A stretch of 64,000 nucleotides of DNA from Phoenix dactylifera (taxonomy: Eukaryota; Streptophyta; Magnoliopsida; Arecales; Arecaceae). The position numbers and the translations under genes are program-made. Positions 1 through 13,600 of the stretch are shown one piece after another; positions within the stretch are counted from its first letter, which is position 1, and every line of letters starts with the position of its first letter. The stretch covers positions 20,739,674-20,803,673 of the forward strand of contig NC_052400.1 in assembly GCF_009389715.1 (NCBI RefSeq). Direction: 5' to 3'. The notes beneath the pieces were generated by a model that was not told the DNA's origin, made no database searches, and was given only the letters and a program-made list of their open reading frames with translations.

Positions 1-957
1 CACAAGATGATGGTGGTCGAGGCGGATGGAAACTATGTCGAACCATTCTTTGTGTTTGATATGGACATCTACTCAGGTGAAAGTTACTCTGTCCTCATCA
101 CCACTGATCAGGCACCATCGTCAAACTATTGGCTCTCTGTTGGTGTCAGAGGAAGGCTTCCCCAAACACAACCTGCTCTCGCTATCTTAAATTACCAACC
201 CAATTCCCCATCAAAGTTACCTTCATCCAAACCTCCCATTGCTCCCACATGGAATGACTATGCCCATAGCAAATCTTTCTCCTACAAAATCCTTGCTCGA
301 CAAGGCACACCCAAGCCTCCAACGAATCCTGTCCGACAGATCGCCCTACTCAATACCCAGAACAAGATAAATGGCTGCACTAAATGGTCCATCAACAACA
401 TCTCCTTGGTCCTTCCACCCACTCCCTATCTTGGTTCCATGAGGTACCGCTTGAAGAATGCTTTTGATGACAGAAAACCACCTGAGAATTTTGCCAAGGA
501 CTACGATGTAATGAAACCTCCAAAAAATCCCAGCTCAATACAAGGTAGTAATGTATACAAGCTTGAGTTCAACAGCACAGTTGATGTGATTCTTCAAAAT
601 GCAAATGCGCTCTCCTATAATGTGAGCGAAATACACCCATGGCATTTGCATGGTCATGACTTTTGGGTGCTAGGATATGGAGATGGGAGGTTCAGCAAGA
701 AGGATGTCACAAAATTTAATCTAAGGAATCCACCACTGAGGAACACGGTGGTGATCTTTCCCTATGGATGGACAGCAATAAGGTTTGTGGCAGACAATCC
801 AGGAGTCTGGGCATTTCATTGCCACATAGAGCCACATTTACATATGGGCATGGGTGTAGTACTTGCTGAAGGTGTTGAATTGGTCAACAAGATACCAAAA
901 GAAACACTAGCTTGTGGAATGACTGGGAAGATGTTAATGCGCAACCACCTTCCATAA
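1..957 (+). CDS. L-ascorbate oxidase, C-terminal part (cut by window start)
   Basis: Apoplastic multicopper oxidase that oxidises ascorbate and reduces O2 to water. The frame is open from base 1 (His-Lys-Met) to the TAA at 955-957, giving about 318 residues, or roughly the last 55-60% of a normal ascorbate oxidase. What remains is part of cupredoxin domain 2 and all of domain 3. The copper ligands are visible: HPWHLHGH at about 634-657 and [13 protein letters not shown] at about 817-855, with the Met as probable type-1 ligand. The family phrases [11 protein letters not shown] and [14 protein letters not shown] are intact. No stop or frameshift is seen and the copy looks functional. The N-terminal signal peptide and domain 1 lie outside the window. 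Laccases and SKU5-like proteins share the fold, but the wording of these motifs favours ascorbate oxidase. Confidence 0.93.
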   Translation, partial: HKMMVVEADGNYVEPFFVFDMDIYSGESYSVLITTDQAPSSNYWLSVGVRGRLPQTQPALAILNYQPNSPSKLPSSKPPIAPTWNDYAHSKSFSYKILARQGTPKPPTNPVRQIALLNTQNKINGCTKWSINNISLVLPPTPYLGSMRYRLKNAFDDRKPPENFAKDYDVMKPPKNPSSIQGSNVYKLEFNSTVDVILQNANALSYNVSEIHPWHLHGHDFWVLGYGDGRFSKKDVTKFNLRNPPLRNTVVIFPYGWTAIRFVADNPGVWAFHCHIEPHLHMGMGVVLAEGVELVNKIPKETLACGMTGKMLMRNHLP

Positions 958-1757
958 GTATGTAGCATTTCTTACAGTTTACTCATCCATTTTCAGTTCC
1001 ACGGTGAGGCTGCTGTGTTCATGTATTTGTGCACAGATAAAGACAATTATTTATGGTTTAACCAAAAACTCAGTAGTTTTGCTCGCTATGGTAACTTAAA
1101 TTACATTGTACGCATGTCTAATTTCCATTGCACAACTTATCAGGAAAAAAAAGCAGTTTGAGCTCAATTTTTATTATAATTAACTTTAAAAGAACAAACG
1201 ATGCATTGAACAATAACATTTCATAATAAATGACAATGCAAAAAACTACTTGAATTTCTAAACTGATTGAATATATTTCATTTCCACATGATAAAGACAA
1301 ATCTAGTACATTTATAAACATATATGACTATGACCAATGTACAGACAATCCATAATTAAGAAGACATTGTAAATTTAATGAAGGCATCAGTAAGTACCAA
1401 ACCTGCGCTGCCTGTCCTGAATTGATTTTTTTGTTCCACATATATATCGGCTCCAGAACAATGAACCAGTGGAGGTGGTTCTCCAACAATAATTAGTGTA
1501 TCATTCATAGAGCTCCAATCTAAGTTAAATGGCTTTCTGTTGATTAAATCTGCTCTCAGAAGGCATCCAGCTCAGTGATAGCAAACCTTTAAAGATATTG
1601 GTCCTCAGCAGACACATGCATGCATCTGACTTTCAAACTTCTCGCAAGACTGGAAGGACTATATATATTAAAATCAAACTTCTTCTCAGACTGGTAGGTC
1701 TCTGTATTAAAATCTACAGCTAAATAGATCGTAATGGTATGAAAAACAGTACTGTCT
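958..1757. other. Spacer between convergent genes
   Basis: This 0.8 kb AT-rich spacer lies between the stop of the ascorbate oxidase gene (+) and the stop of the uncharacterised gene (-). It must hold both 3' UTRs and polyadenylation signals. I see no convincing open frame or repeat. Confidence 0.6.
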
Positions 1758-4700
1758 TTATTCTACTATTCTGAACCTTTTGGCAAAGTCATCAACAACA
1801 TCATCAAATGCCTTATATCCCTCAAACCCTTCTGGACCTTGTTGTCTCCACGTCACTAATCTCCTGTAAAGGTCCAACACATTGTCTCTTACTCCAATTG
1901 CACCATTATAGAATTCATGGCATTCACATTCAAACAATAATTTTACACACTTGAGCAAATACCTACTGGCCTTGCCTTTCATCTGGTGAAGAAAATCAAC
2001 CCTAGTATCTTCACAGTCGAACAACATCACTGACATATCTTCAATTAAATCTAGTAAATTAAATACGAGACAGGCTCCATTCAAAGCCCATTTCGTCGCA
2101 TCATCTGCAGACCAGGGAGTGAACTCATCATGACCAATGCAGCCTTTGGCTTTCCTCTGCATCTCTTTTACCTGTTTGATTTCACCAGAGGCAGCATAGT
2201 GAAGCAGCAGTTCACAATCCTTTTCATTGATATCACTAAGACTAGTAATAAATATGCCCAGTGGAATTTTTGCAGACAGTAAATTAGGATACATGCTAGT
2301 ATCTTGTTTTAATTTTGCTTCAGTTGGTATGTGGCTGTTGGTTGTTTGAGTGCAATAGTTAACACAACATTGATCAAATTTTTTCAGCCATAATCTGATA
2401 CTGGAGGCCCTGTCTCCTTGAGCAGTCACATGCAGCTTGTCACAATCATTGGGCTTGGGTATTCGGAGCTTCTTACTGCAATTAAGTTTACTTTTGTAAT
2501 GGATATCTGAGCAGGATCGTTGTTCATAGCTACAACTTTTTTTATTTTTCATGATCCAAGACCTTGACAATTCATATATCTGGTCAAATAGCATCCTGCG
2601 GTTGGCTTCATCAATCGGGCACAAAATCCATGAAAGGTATAGAGTAGCAGCCTGATGTAGTTCCTCATTGTTTACCGTCTCGGTTTTCACTTCACCACAT
2701 ATTACGCTAGATATATAATCTTGGGAATCATTTCCATGGAAGATTAAAGCAGTTGCAAAATAGAACCAGGCAGGGAAATCCATCAACATTGTCCTGCAGC
2801 AGGACGATTAAAATGGCTCAGGTAGTCAGTTTGCTTAACAACCAAAGACAAATAGCACTCAGATTTCAAACGAATGATAGACTGTACATACCAGGCAGAA
2901 TCATTATCTACAAGATCCACTAATGCTTCATGCCCAAAAATCCCATGTGAAGGATGAGAAGCAGTTGGATCTGAATGTTTGGCCAAGGGAGCAAGTCTGG
3001 TTTTAATATAATGAACCAGATCCAGAAAGCTATTGCATGAAATGTGTCCACTTATTATTGCCAGAAGTTCATGATGTCTGCATGGAAAATAGGCATAGGA
3101 AGATGGATATTTCATTCCCATTTCCATGGATATGCCCCACCACATTGGCCTTGAAAGAATATCTAATACTGATGAGACTATACCAATTTGAAGATCTAAT
3201 ACAGAAGGCAAGCCTCTGATAAAAAAAAACCCCACCAATAAAAACATGAAAACTATATAATAATGGTAAGTAATGTACAGGGCAATGAATGAAAGTGCCT
3301 ACATCTTACTACATGTAATTGGATTGTATAATCAAAAACTGTCACCAAGTCAACCAAGGCCATTCAAAGGGATAAATTCAAATAAAACAAGATTTTTTTT
3401 TTAACATCAGAAACAAACAAGAGTGAACTAGCAAAAATCAGGTCCCATTAAATACCTTATTTAAGTTCAATTTTGTTAATACGCCATCTATATTATGTGC
3501 TTCCAATGGAGATGATGAAATAGCAGATTTCTATTATATGCTGCAAATTCACTTACATACCCTAAAACCTTTGAATAATAATTGGAAGCATCCAAAAAGT
3601 CTAAGCAGGATGATGCAGAATGTCATACAATCACATAGCATGTGATAAGGTCAATAGGTCAGATAGGTCAATAGCATGTCATTCTGCTCAAGCTTACTTC
3701 TAGTTATGCTAGAGTTTTTTAAGAAAGAAAGTCCACAAAATCCAGAACCTACCACATACAGAAAAGAACATCATAAAGACTGAATACTTTCCATGTCTAA
3801 CAAAAACAGGCATGATATTTGGTCTAAATGAAGAGTCCTACAAACAAATAAACCATATTAAAAGAAAATGATGCCTCTTTTTTCTGTTATCACCAATTCA
3901 TCAGATTATAAAAACACATCAAGAAACATATATCAGACTTAAAAATTCAGCAGGATTATGATATATGGATGGCCTTGACTAGAGGTTTATTAGGATCCTA
4001 TTTTTTGGATTGATCGGTAGTGTCTAGCAAACACATAATTTGGTATTTAATGTTGCAATAAACTACATATACAGTTGTATCCTTGTATACTACTTTTTGG
4101 AGTTAAATCCTAACACCTATACCACCTCTTTGACACTAATGCACCCTCTCAGCTACATAACCATAAAGACAGTCAGGAGTCCAAAAGAAGATAGCCAACA
4201 TAACTTAAGATGTATGCAATGTCCTGTTCTGTTTAAATAAATAAAAGGATGTTATATGTACTATTTCACTCTCCATTATTGCATGTTAACTTCTAAACTA
4301 TTGGAAGTTTGCAGAGGAAGACAAAAAAAAAAAAAGAACGAGCAACTAGTTATTTAAGACCAAAAAACAAGACAAAATAAATGCAGAAAAACAGACAACT
4401 AAATGATCATATGTGTAACGTGCTAGTTTCAGGACTTAAACCATTCTGAGTAAGTGGAACATATCTTGGTAACAGTCACTGTTGAAAATGTCTATAACTG
4501 GAAAAGGAAGACTGATTGCAATTAGAAAGTACATTAGTAAACCAGAGGAGCATGTAATTGGTTCTCAAAGTAATTCCATAACTTGAAACTGACATGAACA
4601 TTTAAGCTTCAGAAAAGATGAGCAGCAATTAATGGATTCTGAAGGAGAAATTTTTTTGACACTATAATAGAAATGAACATGCTAATGTATGTGTAGTTTG

Positions 4701-7696
4701 ATGTACAAGTGTAAAAACAGTTGAGAGTCCAGAAAGGTGCATCAGGCTGAAGCCTAAGAAAGAAAGATTCTTGTAGAGCTCATAGATGCAGGCATGCATA
4801 CAAGGTGCAGCTATAAGCAGTAACTAAGCATATGAGAACAAAACACAAAACACTAAAATAAGAAATCTCATAGTCTGTCAATTTCTTAAGGCAAGAAACA
4901 GGAAAAAAAGAGAAAGAGATGATCTTGCTATAAAATACTATCATATACCTTCCTGCATTGATGCAATAAATGCGAACACCAGCTTTGTGAAAAAAATGGA
5001 ACTTACGTCAAAAGAAACCAGCTATGCAGTAGTGCCCTTGCCTCTATAAACATAGTTGGAGAAATTACCAAGCATATAATTATCGTATGCCAAGCCATCC
5101 TATCGTGCAATTCTGTCCTCAAGCAAAGAAATGGTCTTTGAATAGCTTCATGTAAAATTTCTGAAATGTCATGCTTTAGAACCGGTGGATCAAGATACCA
5201 CAGAAATAACCTGCCACAAAGAATGAAGGAAAAACAGTTATAAGTAAGTGCAGGACTACTTTTGAAGCTACAACAGCATTGAGTAAAACTATAAAATCAG
5301 ATCTCTATACAGAAATAAATAATATAATTGCACAGATGGTAAGACCATAAGATAGCAGAGCGTGTGGGGGCAACACACGGCCAGAAAAGTCCAATCAGCA
5401 AGGCAGTCTGACAAACAGTCATGACTCTGCTACATGATGTCTATAACGAGATTTACAGGGGATGACTATAAAGGCATGTTTTTTTAAAAAAAAATCAATG
5501 GATATGTACAGCCATCAAAAACAGGATATAAACAAAAGTTACATCACCATCCACCAACATCATTAAGAGGGAAAAAAAAGAGTAAACTTTTTTTGACAAA
5601 ATGATGGGGGAACCCCATCACTTAAATTTTGTGAGAGAAGGAACACAGCAAATTGGTAGGAGAGAAGACTTTCAAGTACTTTTAATTTATATCTCTGTGA
5701 TCTTAAGAAACCAGCTGAAAAATAATCTTTTGCTTAATTTTTGTATGCTGTATATGTATGTACTATTCTTGATAGCAAGTGTCAAATACAAATATCTAGC
5801 AAAACTAGTTGTATAAATTGACATAACACAATACATAAAGGTCAATAATCTGAAGGTTCTCAAATGAACAAACCATTCATTGGTTGATTTATGCATAGCC
5901 AAACATGCATATATTCAGCACCAGTGTACCTCATTGGAATTTCATGGCTACTGGAAGGGCTTCCTTTAGGCAAAAAGCACATCAGCTTTGAAATTGCAGC
6001 TCTCCTATCACAAGGTGTTCCTTCATTTTCTTCATAAACTAATGGTGATAAAGGGAGAAGGCTTTGATAGCTAGATGATGATACAACTGCTTTCAGAATA
6101 GCATATATTAGAGTTTGGGAATGCCCTGTGTTTGTTGGAAAAGAAGATTTCTCTCAGACAAAAATCCAAATATTGTGATGTCACAGAACAAATGAAATGT
6201 CAATTTGATTTTAAAAGAAACTTCAAGATTTTAATTGGTGCACACTCCTGGAAACCCTAAACTTTTAAACTACATAAGTACAATTGGAAGGCAAAATATC
6301 ACTAACCCATAACTAAGAATAAGGAACAAATGAAAGGACAAACTAAGCCTTCTACATTAAGAACATCCCACTAAATTAAAAGACAAATCATTTAATAGTA
6401 AAAAACAAATGAGATGGGGTGAGGGGTGGGTAAAGCAAAAGCTTAAAAACAGGCCACTTACAATTATTAAAGCCATGTAAAATAAAATACCTTCTAGCTG
6501 ACAACCCAATTTCTTGATGTTATAATGAGTATAGAATCACAACGATCATGACGAATCTTGTTTTTTAAGAAAAAAACAAATGTTGAGATAAGAAGAAAGA
6601 CATGTTAATGATCGGAGGGTATAAAGTATATGCTATATGAGGATAGATCAAGGCTGCAGGAGCATCTAGGGAAGTAAATAGAGGTATGGTGAGCGAAATT
6701 ATTTTTTGCAAGTTTTGGCAGACCAAAACTTCGTCTCATATTAAAAAGTCAAAATTTGGATCTTTCCTTTTTGCCCGTGTCTGTGTGGCTGAAGTGATGG
6801 GGTATTTCCATCCTCCTAACCACATTCTCATTTAATTCTTAAATTAGAATAACCAGCAACAGTCCTATTGGCTAATGCAAACAGGAATAAATAAATAAAT
6901 AAATAAATAAATAAAAAGAAACAAAGAACAAAACAAACAGAACCCCCTGAAAACAATGCAGCATCACGCAGTTCTTGAGTGAGGAAAGAAACAAAACAAA
7001 GGAAGAGGAAATTAAAAAAAAAGTAAATAAATATATCTTCCTATGTATTATAAAAAAAGGAAAAACTCATGCAATCATAACTATCGATTCTTCTGGTGTC
7101 CAAATCTACTCAACACCACCACTCTTAAAACACTTCTCGCGATCAAGAATCCTGAAAAGTCCACAAAAAAAAAGCTCTAGAAGAAGCCACTGAGGATGAA
7201 TATGAAGTAATTCAAGAAACTAAACCAACTGTACCACCGTGACCCTCCAAGCTCTCAAGAACATCACCGCAGACTCGAATCAGGCGGTGGCAGTCTCTGG
7301 AGGAGATCGAACTCCCAACTTTCAGAAACTCCGCCCCACCCCCTTCCTCGGGCCGCAAGACCTTGCAAGAGATGGACGAATTGAGCACCGACACAATGGT
7401 GCGAACCAGGCATTCGATCCGCGAGCTGCACACCTGGAAGTAAAATGGTTCAAGAAGCCAACCGAAAAGGAGGAGAAAAGGAGGAGGAATACCTCGGGCG
7501 TTTTAAAGCACATCAGAGAAAGCGCCGGATCCAAAACCCTAACCCTAGGCGTCATCCGATCGCCAAAGTTGAGGGAGGTGGCGAGGGAGGAGATAGCTTC
7601 GTCGTCGTCGTCGTTAATGGTGGGAGAGGCATTGGATCGGCGGAGATTGGAGGCCAATTTACTCAATAAGAGGATTGTGTCGGTCAAACTCCTCAT
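1758..7696 (-). CDS. Conserved plant protein of unknown function, six exons
   Basis: The splice model by eye is 7696-7493, 7433-7238 (or to 7235), 6125-5930, 5210-5007, 3215-2892 and 2793-1758. All introns are GT-AG, every phase joins cleanly, and the product is about 719 aa. The start is the ATG at 7696. Recognisable blocks include VRVLDPALSLMCF (exon 1), DCHRLIRVCGDVLESLEG (exon 2), RLFLWYLDPPVLKHDISEI (exon 3/4 junction), MAWHTIIICLVISPTMFIEA (exon 4), LDILSRPMWWGISMEMG (exon 5) and DFPAWFYFATALIFHG (exon 6). The C-terminus has a charged stretch, GFEGYKAFDDVVDDFAKRF. I recall the same blocks from uncharacterised proteins of other flowering plants, but no named domain and no catalytic motif. 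The many hydrophobic and aromatic helices suggest an all-alpha repeat-like fold (inference). The gene has no internal stops and appears functional. Intron 3 to 5 sequence (3216-5006, 5211-5929) holds nothing recognisable. Confidence 0.8.
6885..6916. repeat. (AAAT)n microsatellite
   Basis: About seven tandem copies of a four-base AAAT-type unit, lying in intron 2 of the uncharacterised gene. It is a likely length-polymorphic marker. Confidence 0.8.
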
Positions 7697-7933
7697 GGCG
7701 AAGAGGGAGAGCGGGAGAAATGGTGAGAACCCGCCCTGCTCGTATTTCCGTTCTTATTTATACGGCCTCAAGAAGAAGGCTACCGGAGCTACGTAAGTTC
7801 GGAGAACACGATAAAAGACGCGCGAGAGTTGGGGGATTCCCTACCAGACTCGAGTTTGGAGGCAGAGTAGATACCTGTTGGATTAGGTTTTGTGGAAGCT
7901 GCAGTCGGCATCTGGAATTAACAAATTGCCGGC

Positions 7934-8419
7934 TTAATATTAAGGTTTTTTTTGTTAAGGGCTTTTTTTTTTTTGCATGAATATTTTTCTAAAAATTTAA
8001 ATTTGCATGAATATCTTCTTAAAATTTATATTTATTTTTGTAACCTCATAAAACACTATTTTTGCATAAATGCTCCTAATATAATGGTTCTTCTAACACC
8101 ATTAATAAAAACCATATTTATTTTAATTAAAAATAAAATAAAATATTGAAATTATTTTTTTGTCCTCCATCTCAATCGCCTTATAAATATTTCTTTTCGT
8201 ACATCTATCCATTAAGGTATTTTAGTCATTTTAATTTGAAACTGTTAATTTTTTAACGACGTTAGATGATGTGGGTACATATGAAAAAAAGAATAAAAAA
8301 AGGTAGAAGAGCAAAACAAGTGTTTTACGAGGATATACATGCAAATATTAGTTTTGAGAGGATATTTATATAAAATTCAATATTTAGGAGGGTATTCATG
8401 TAAAAAATCTTAATATTAA
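7934..8419. mobile_element. MITE-like element with terminal inverted repeats, upstream of the uncharacterised gene
   Basis: The left end begins TTAATATTAAGG and runs into repeated TTGCATGAATAT motifs. The right end is the inverse: ATTCATGTAAAAA, then CTTAATATTAA. The matching arms extend roughly 150 bp on each side (for example CTCATAAAACACT on the left mirrors AGTGTTTTACGAGG on the right), so the element could fold into a long imperfect hairpin. There is no coding capacity. The family is not identified, and a TA-type target site is possible because the ends are TA-rich. It lies 238 bp upstream of the start codon of the neighbouring minus-strand gene, so it may carry part of that promoter. 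Confidence 0.6.
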
Positions 8420-9095
8420 ATATAACTTTCTTTTGCCCACTAGATATTAGGAGGCTATTTAATTAATTATTTAAAAAAATCATCTTAGAAAATATCTATG
8501 TATTTCTTAAAAATAAAAAAAATAATTTCTTCTTCACAAACATGAGATCCTAATAAAACCAAAATATTGTATAACTAATTTAGTTATATCATCATGTCAT
8601 TGCGGTGAAAGAAAAACAAATAATGTACATGTAACTTTTGATTATTTGTCATTTATCTTCACTTGATATACACAGCTACAATTGAAACTGTAAATATTTT
8701 TTATTTAAGGATTTTCCATTCAAGACTTGAGAAAATCAAAACCTTCGCATTTCTCGTCATTTTTCCATCAGCAATAGCAAAGGTTCCAACAGTACAGATA
8801 TTCCCAAGACCTCGCTCCAAAGTTATTATTTTATAATGATAAGATAATTAGGCTTTTTTACTTGCAGATCATCTTGGAAATTAAATAACGGCTAAACAAA
8901 CAGGCATTTTTAGCCATCATAATAGGACATAATGGATAATGCATCATTAGGATTGTTAATGAAGGATAAGCAAAGGCTGATTGAAATGTGTGATGCTAGT
9001 ATCCACCGGTACGAATGTATAAATATATGACTGTAGTATGCGTTGAAAAAGTATTACTTTGCGTCGGCTAAGTGTTGATTCCGTGTAACGTAACC
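8420..9095. other. AT-rich spacer
   Basis: No open frame, tandem repeat or inverted repeat is recognised in this stretch between the MITE and the decayed hAT-like element. Confidence 0.5.
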
Positions 9096-9945
9096 AAGGG
9101 ATGGCAATGGACTCGAGTCAGACCTGATCTTACAAGTGTAGGGACGTTCCGAAATGCTCCTCTACCCGGGACTCGTTTCCCACTAAATAGAATTTCATAC
9201 ATGAATATCATGCTCCAACCACGTTTAAAATTCTGAGAGTTAAGTCCAAGCAACTTTCAGGATTCAAAGCTACCTGCTATAAATAAAGGTAACAAACCAT
9301 AGATTAGGCAATTAGCTATGCTAATTAAATAATATATATATATATAGGCATCTCCATATGTATTTCACAAATATATGTTGCAATTTATGACTCGATCCAT
9401 TAACTTGACCCGAAAATGACTCACTTTAAGTATGTTCAGGTTTGACATAAATAAATTTATAGGCCAATACATATAAAGGTACCTCCACATGTATTTCATG
9501 AGTAGAAGTAGCAATTTATGACTCAATCCATTAATTTGACCTGCAAACAACCCACATTAAGTATGTTTAAATTTGACATAAATAAATTTAGAACATAAAT
9601 GGACCACCCGTCTAGATGAGTTGAATTTTGGTTTAAACCTTTTAAACTATTTAACCCATTTTAACCTATTTAATAATTAGATCTGATCATAATCATACTT
9701 ATTTAATAAGTTTAACCTATTTAAAATCTGCTTAATCTATTGCTATCCTATTTAATCCAAGATGCTTTACCTTTTTAAAATTATTTAATCCATTAAAAAA
9801 TCATTTAATCTATTTAACAAATGGACTATATGAGTTAAATCAGACAGGCCCAAATATGAATTTTTCACATGTTTAATAAATAAGTTGAAATTGATTTGAC
9901 GAATTTTTGATCCGACCAACATCCAATCCAATTGCCACCTCTCAC
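9096..9945. mobile_element. Decayed non-coding hAT-like element
   Basis: The left end reads AGGGATGGCAATGGACTCG and the right end, reverse-complemented, reads AGAGGTGGCAATTGGATTGG. These are the GGCAATGG-type inverted ends common in plant hAT MITEs. I could not find a clean 8-bp target duplication, so exact borders are uncertain. The interior is AT-rich and non-coding, with an imperfect internal tandem duplication (separate entry). Confidence 0.5.
9347..9592. repeat. Imperfect tandem duplication, two units of about 115 bp at 131 bp spacing
   Basis: Unit 1 (9347-9462) and unit 2 (9478-9592) share AATTTATGACTC, ATCCATTAA, TTGACC, TTTAAGTATGTT-type and TTTGACATAAATAAATTTA blocks in the same order. 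It lies inside the hAT-like remnant, which suggests the duplication is internal to that element. Confidence 0.7.
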
Positions 9946-10021
9946 AAGCCCTTGTATGCCAATGTTATAGGATAGACTTACATAAGCAGTCAAGTTTAGT
10001 AAAGCAACACAATATATGTGC

Positions 10022-10046
10022 ATATATATATATATATATATATATA
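10022..10046. repeat. (TA)n microsatellite
   Basis: About 12 TA units in the 3' flank of the TM9SF gene. A (GT)n run and a G8 tract follow at about 10285-10311. Confidence 0.85.
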
Positions 10047-10661
10047 AGAGCCTTGAACCTTCAACAAGAAATGTTTTGCTTTTATCAAAAAAAAAAGGAA
10101 GAAATGTTCTTCAGGAAAATCCCAGGCATCCAATGCATTCCCATGATAAGCTATTTCTTGCCTGCCTTTTGTTGGTTGCTCTCAGAGAAACCAAAGGCTA
10201 ACTGTTGAAGTTACATAAACATGAAAAATACGTTACTCGCAATAACCTCTTCTTCTTTTTTCTTTTTCTTTTTGTTTTTTTTGCATGTGTGTGTGTGTGT
10301 GTTGGGGGGGGTGGAGACGCTCCTTCTTTGGGTTTCACACCCTACTGATAAAATTAAAAAAAACGAAAAAAAAAACAAACAAAGATGCTCAATGTACATG
10401 CATGGACAAAGGTGCCCACAATTTCTGAAGTTTTTCATGCAGATCTTTCTATGCTTGCTAAGATGTATAAATCCATACACGTAACAGTCCAGAAAAGAGT
10501 TCAATTCTAAATCAAACAGAAATAATAACATGCTATCTTGCCTCCAACAAAAGTACTAATTCTCAGAGCATTTTAAAAATCTGCACGCGTGAGATGATGC
10601 TCTTTGTTTCTGTCCAACTGCTTACCGGACCAGACGAAAGCTCTACTCTGGCATCATACCA

Positions 10662-13600
10662 TCAGTCTATTTTCACAGATGAATATATCTTGCGGACAAA
10701 CCAGAAACAGGCGTAGAAGCCAATTGTTCCCGTCAACACGAAGAAAGCATAAGACCCAATCAACATATACCCAAAGTAAAGGATACCTGAAACCACCTTT
10801 GTTATCTCCAGCTTGGTGAAGAAATAGAAGCCAGCATATGCGAAAAGGTAGAGTGCCGAAGACCCTGCAGTCAAATATGCCCTCCACCACCAATGGTAGT
10901 CCTCACTGCACAGCTGGAAGTAGCAAAGTACGATCGTTATCTCAGCACATGTTATGATGAGAATGATGAAGACTATGAAGAGGAATCCAAAAATGTAGTA
11001 GAACTGGTTCAGCCATATGGAAGTCAGGATGAAGAAGAGCTCAATGAAGACCGCACCAAATGGAAGAATGCCTCCAATCAGAATAGAAAATGCTGGCTGC
11101 ATATACCAGGCATGCTCAGGAATTTGTCTAGGAATCTTGTTGGTCTTTACTGGACCCTCCATGGCTGGCTTCTTGAAACCTAGGTAGCTACCAACAAAAA
11201 CCAATGGCACTGATATACCAAACCAGAGGAATACCAAAGCAAACATGGTCCCAAAAGGAACTGCACCGGACGACTTCTCCCCCCAGATTAAAGCATTCAG
11301 AACAAAGAAGATGGCAAAGACAATACCAGGGAACATGAATGCAGTTTTCAGTGTAATCTTCTTCCACTCTGTACCTTTAAACATTTTATAAAGGCGAGCT
11401 GAGGAGTATCCAGCAAATAGACCCATAAAAACCCACAAAAGAACCATAGCAGTCATTAGACCCCCTCGGTTGGAAGGGGAAAGAAAGCCTAGCAATGCAA
11501 ACATCATAGTGACCAAGGTCATCCCAAAGAACTGCACCCCTGTTCCCACATAGACACAAAGCAGCCCAGAGTTAATGGGTGGCCTAAAGACATCACCATG
11601 GACTAATTTCCATCCAGATTCTTCCTGGGCTTCATCCTGAGTCTCCAACTGGTTATAATTAGCTATATCTCTGTAAAGGGTTCTCATCATGATCATGGCC
11701 ACCATCCCCGACAGAAAGAGAACTATCATTAAAGAATTGATAATGGAAAACCAGTGTATTTGATCATCATTCATGAGAAGGTAAGTGTCCCAACGAGATG
11801 CCCACTTAATTTGACTGGTCTGCAAGAGTTAAACTGAAGGTAAGAATCACACTCAGAAAGGTACAATTGAGTTTAGGAAAGTGAGTACAAACCTGGAAGT
11901 TAACATCATATGTGAATACAATGTATGTATCTGCAGCTACTTCCTGGGGACTAAGATTACCGGGAGTTATTTTAATGCTTGGACTGCATGTTGATAATTT
12001 AGGATTCTTATCATCCCACTCAGCATAGTCATGCTTAATACTGTATCCAAAAAGAAAAATTGAGGATTAAAGGCAAAGGTAAAAGTCAAGATAGTGGAAC
12101 AATTATGATGCAAATCAGCAAACAAAAATGGAGGGCTTTTTGGCTACATATTTGTTAAGCTACCACACCATGCAATCAGTAATGCCATGAATATAATTTA
12201 ATAAAACACATAACTAAATCCTAAAATGGTTCATGATTACTTTTACTTGATAAAAAGTTAATTTAGAACTATATATCTTGTTAAATAATTTTTATACATG
12301 TAGCCTAATTTTTATCATTAGATCAGTTTTCTAATTCAAGAGTATCAATACATCGAACAACTTGAATTTTGCGGGTTATATATCTGACGGCAGTTAGAAG
12401 CAAAGTTCAAAAACCAGTGACCTGGCCTAAACCACTATAGGGACTGGGTCACAATTTCCAGGACTGCAGATTTACCACAGATTGAACTCCTAACCTCCCA
12501 AATTTCCATATAAGGTTTAAGCACTTGATTCTCAAATCCAAAACCATTTCTATTCCCCAATCTTCATCCTTCCCAAGTCCCAATCCACATTGAAGAGAAT
12601 ACCTTTGCCATTGTTGCCAGTTCTCTCCCAAATCAACCAAGACCAAGAAGAGAAAAAATCCTCCTCCAAACTGTGGATTGACCATCCCATCTCATTCAAG
12701 ATCACTACCCCCAATTATCTTCTTTCCCAAATCAACCCAGAAAGACGAGGGTTGGAAGGCCTCTCTCGTCTTGGATTTTCCTCTCCTCCAATGATAGCAT
12801 CATGTCCTCGCCAGCAACATTATCATATTCATGCATTCCTCAATCCCTAACAGCAGAGTCCTCCCTAGCAGCTATGATAGAGAGAAAGAAGGGAGAAGAG
12901 GGAGTAGAAAAACATGTGGAAGCTTTCATGTATGCGGTACAGTTTGTTAACTACATTTACTAATCGGATAGGTGAAACCCACCCAACCAAGTGGTTTAGC
13001 TCTATGGACGGGTTTTTAAAAAATGGTACTGATGTTGGTATCAACTTTTGGCTGGACTAGTACTGCATGAGGCTGTCCCATACCAACAAACTGTATAGGG
13101 CTTCATATTGGTCCCATACCAGGATGATCAATTTTTTTTCTTTTAATGTTTTTTTAGGTTTTTATGCACAGTGAAGATATTTATCTTCTTTTGTATTTTT
13201 TTAGTATTTAAGGGATATTTTTAAAGGGTATATTATAATTGAGTGTTGACATCGACACCAACACTCAATGATCAATTAACTAACAATATTTATGAGTGAA
13301 GAATGGCATATACGACATAGTATTGTAAAAAGAAAATCATCATAAGTCACTTTAATAGTCTAATCCCATATAACATGTCAATAGCTTTTATATACATCTA
13401 GGTTTACTAGCAGTCCTAGCCTGGAACATTAAACCAACTTGGATATTATCCCCATTGCTGCTAACCATAAGATACTGAATAATGACATGATTGTGGCTCC
13501 TGATGCTGCAGATGAGTATGCATCTAGTACTCATCAGAGCCCGACCATCCTTGTTCAGGGTAGTAGGAAGCAACACTATACTTCGATCCCTCCAATCTAA

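Noticed and set aside
1758-7696. Identification as MULTIPOLAR SPINDLE 1 / PRD2
   Set aside because: Considered at first, but the readable blocks do not match what I remember of that family; left as uncharacterised.
7239-7980. Plus-strand open frames over the 5' exons of the uncharacterised gene
   Set aside because: They are antisense to exons 1-2, which join in phase with further conserved exons on the minus strand.
10893-11183. Plus-strand 96-codon frame in TM9SF exon 7
   Set aside because: It is antisense to a clearly coding exon with nine membrane segments.
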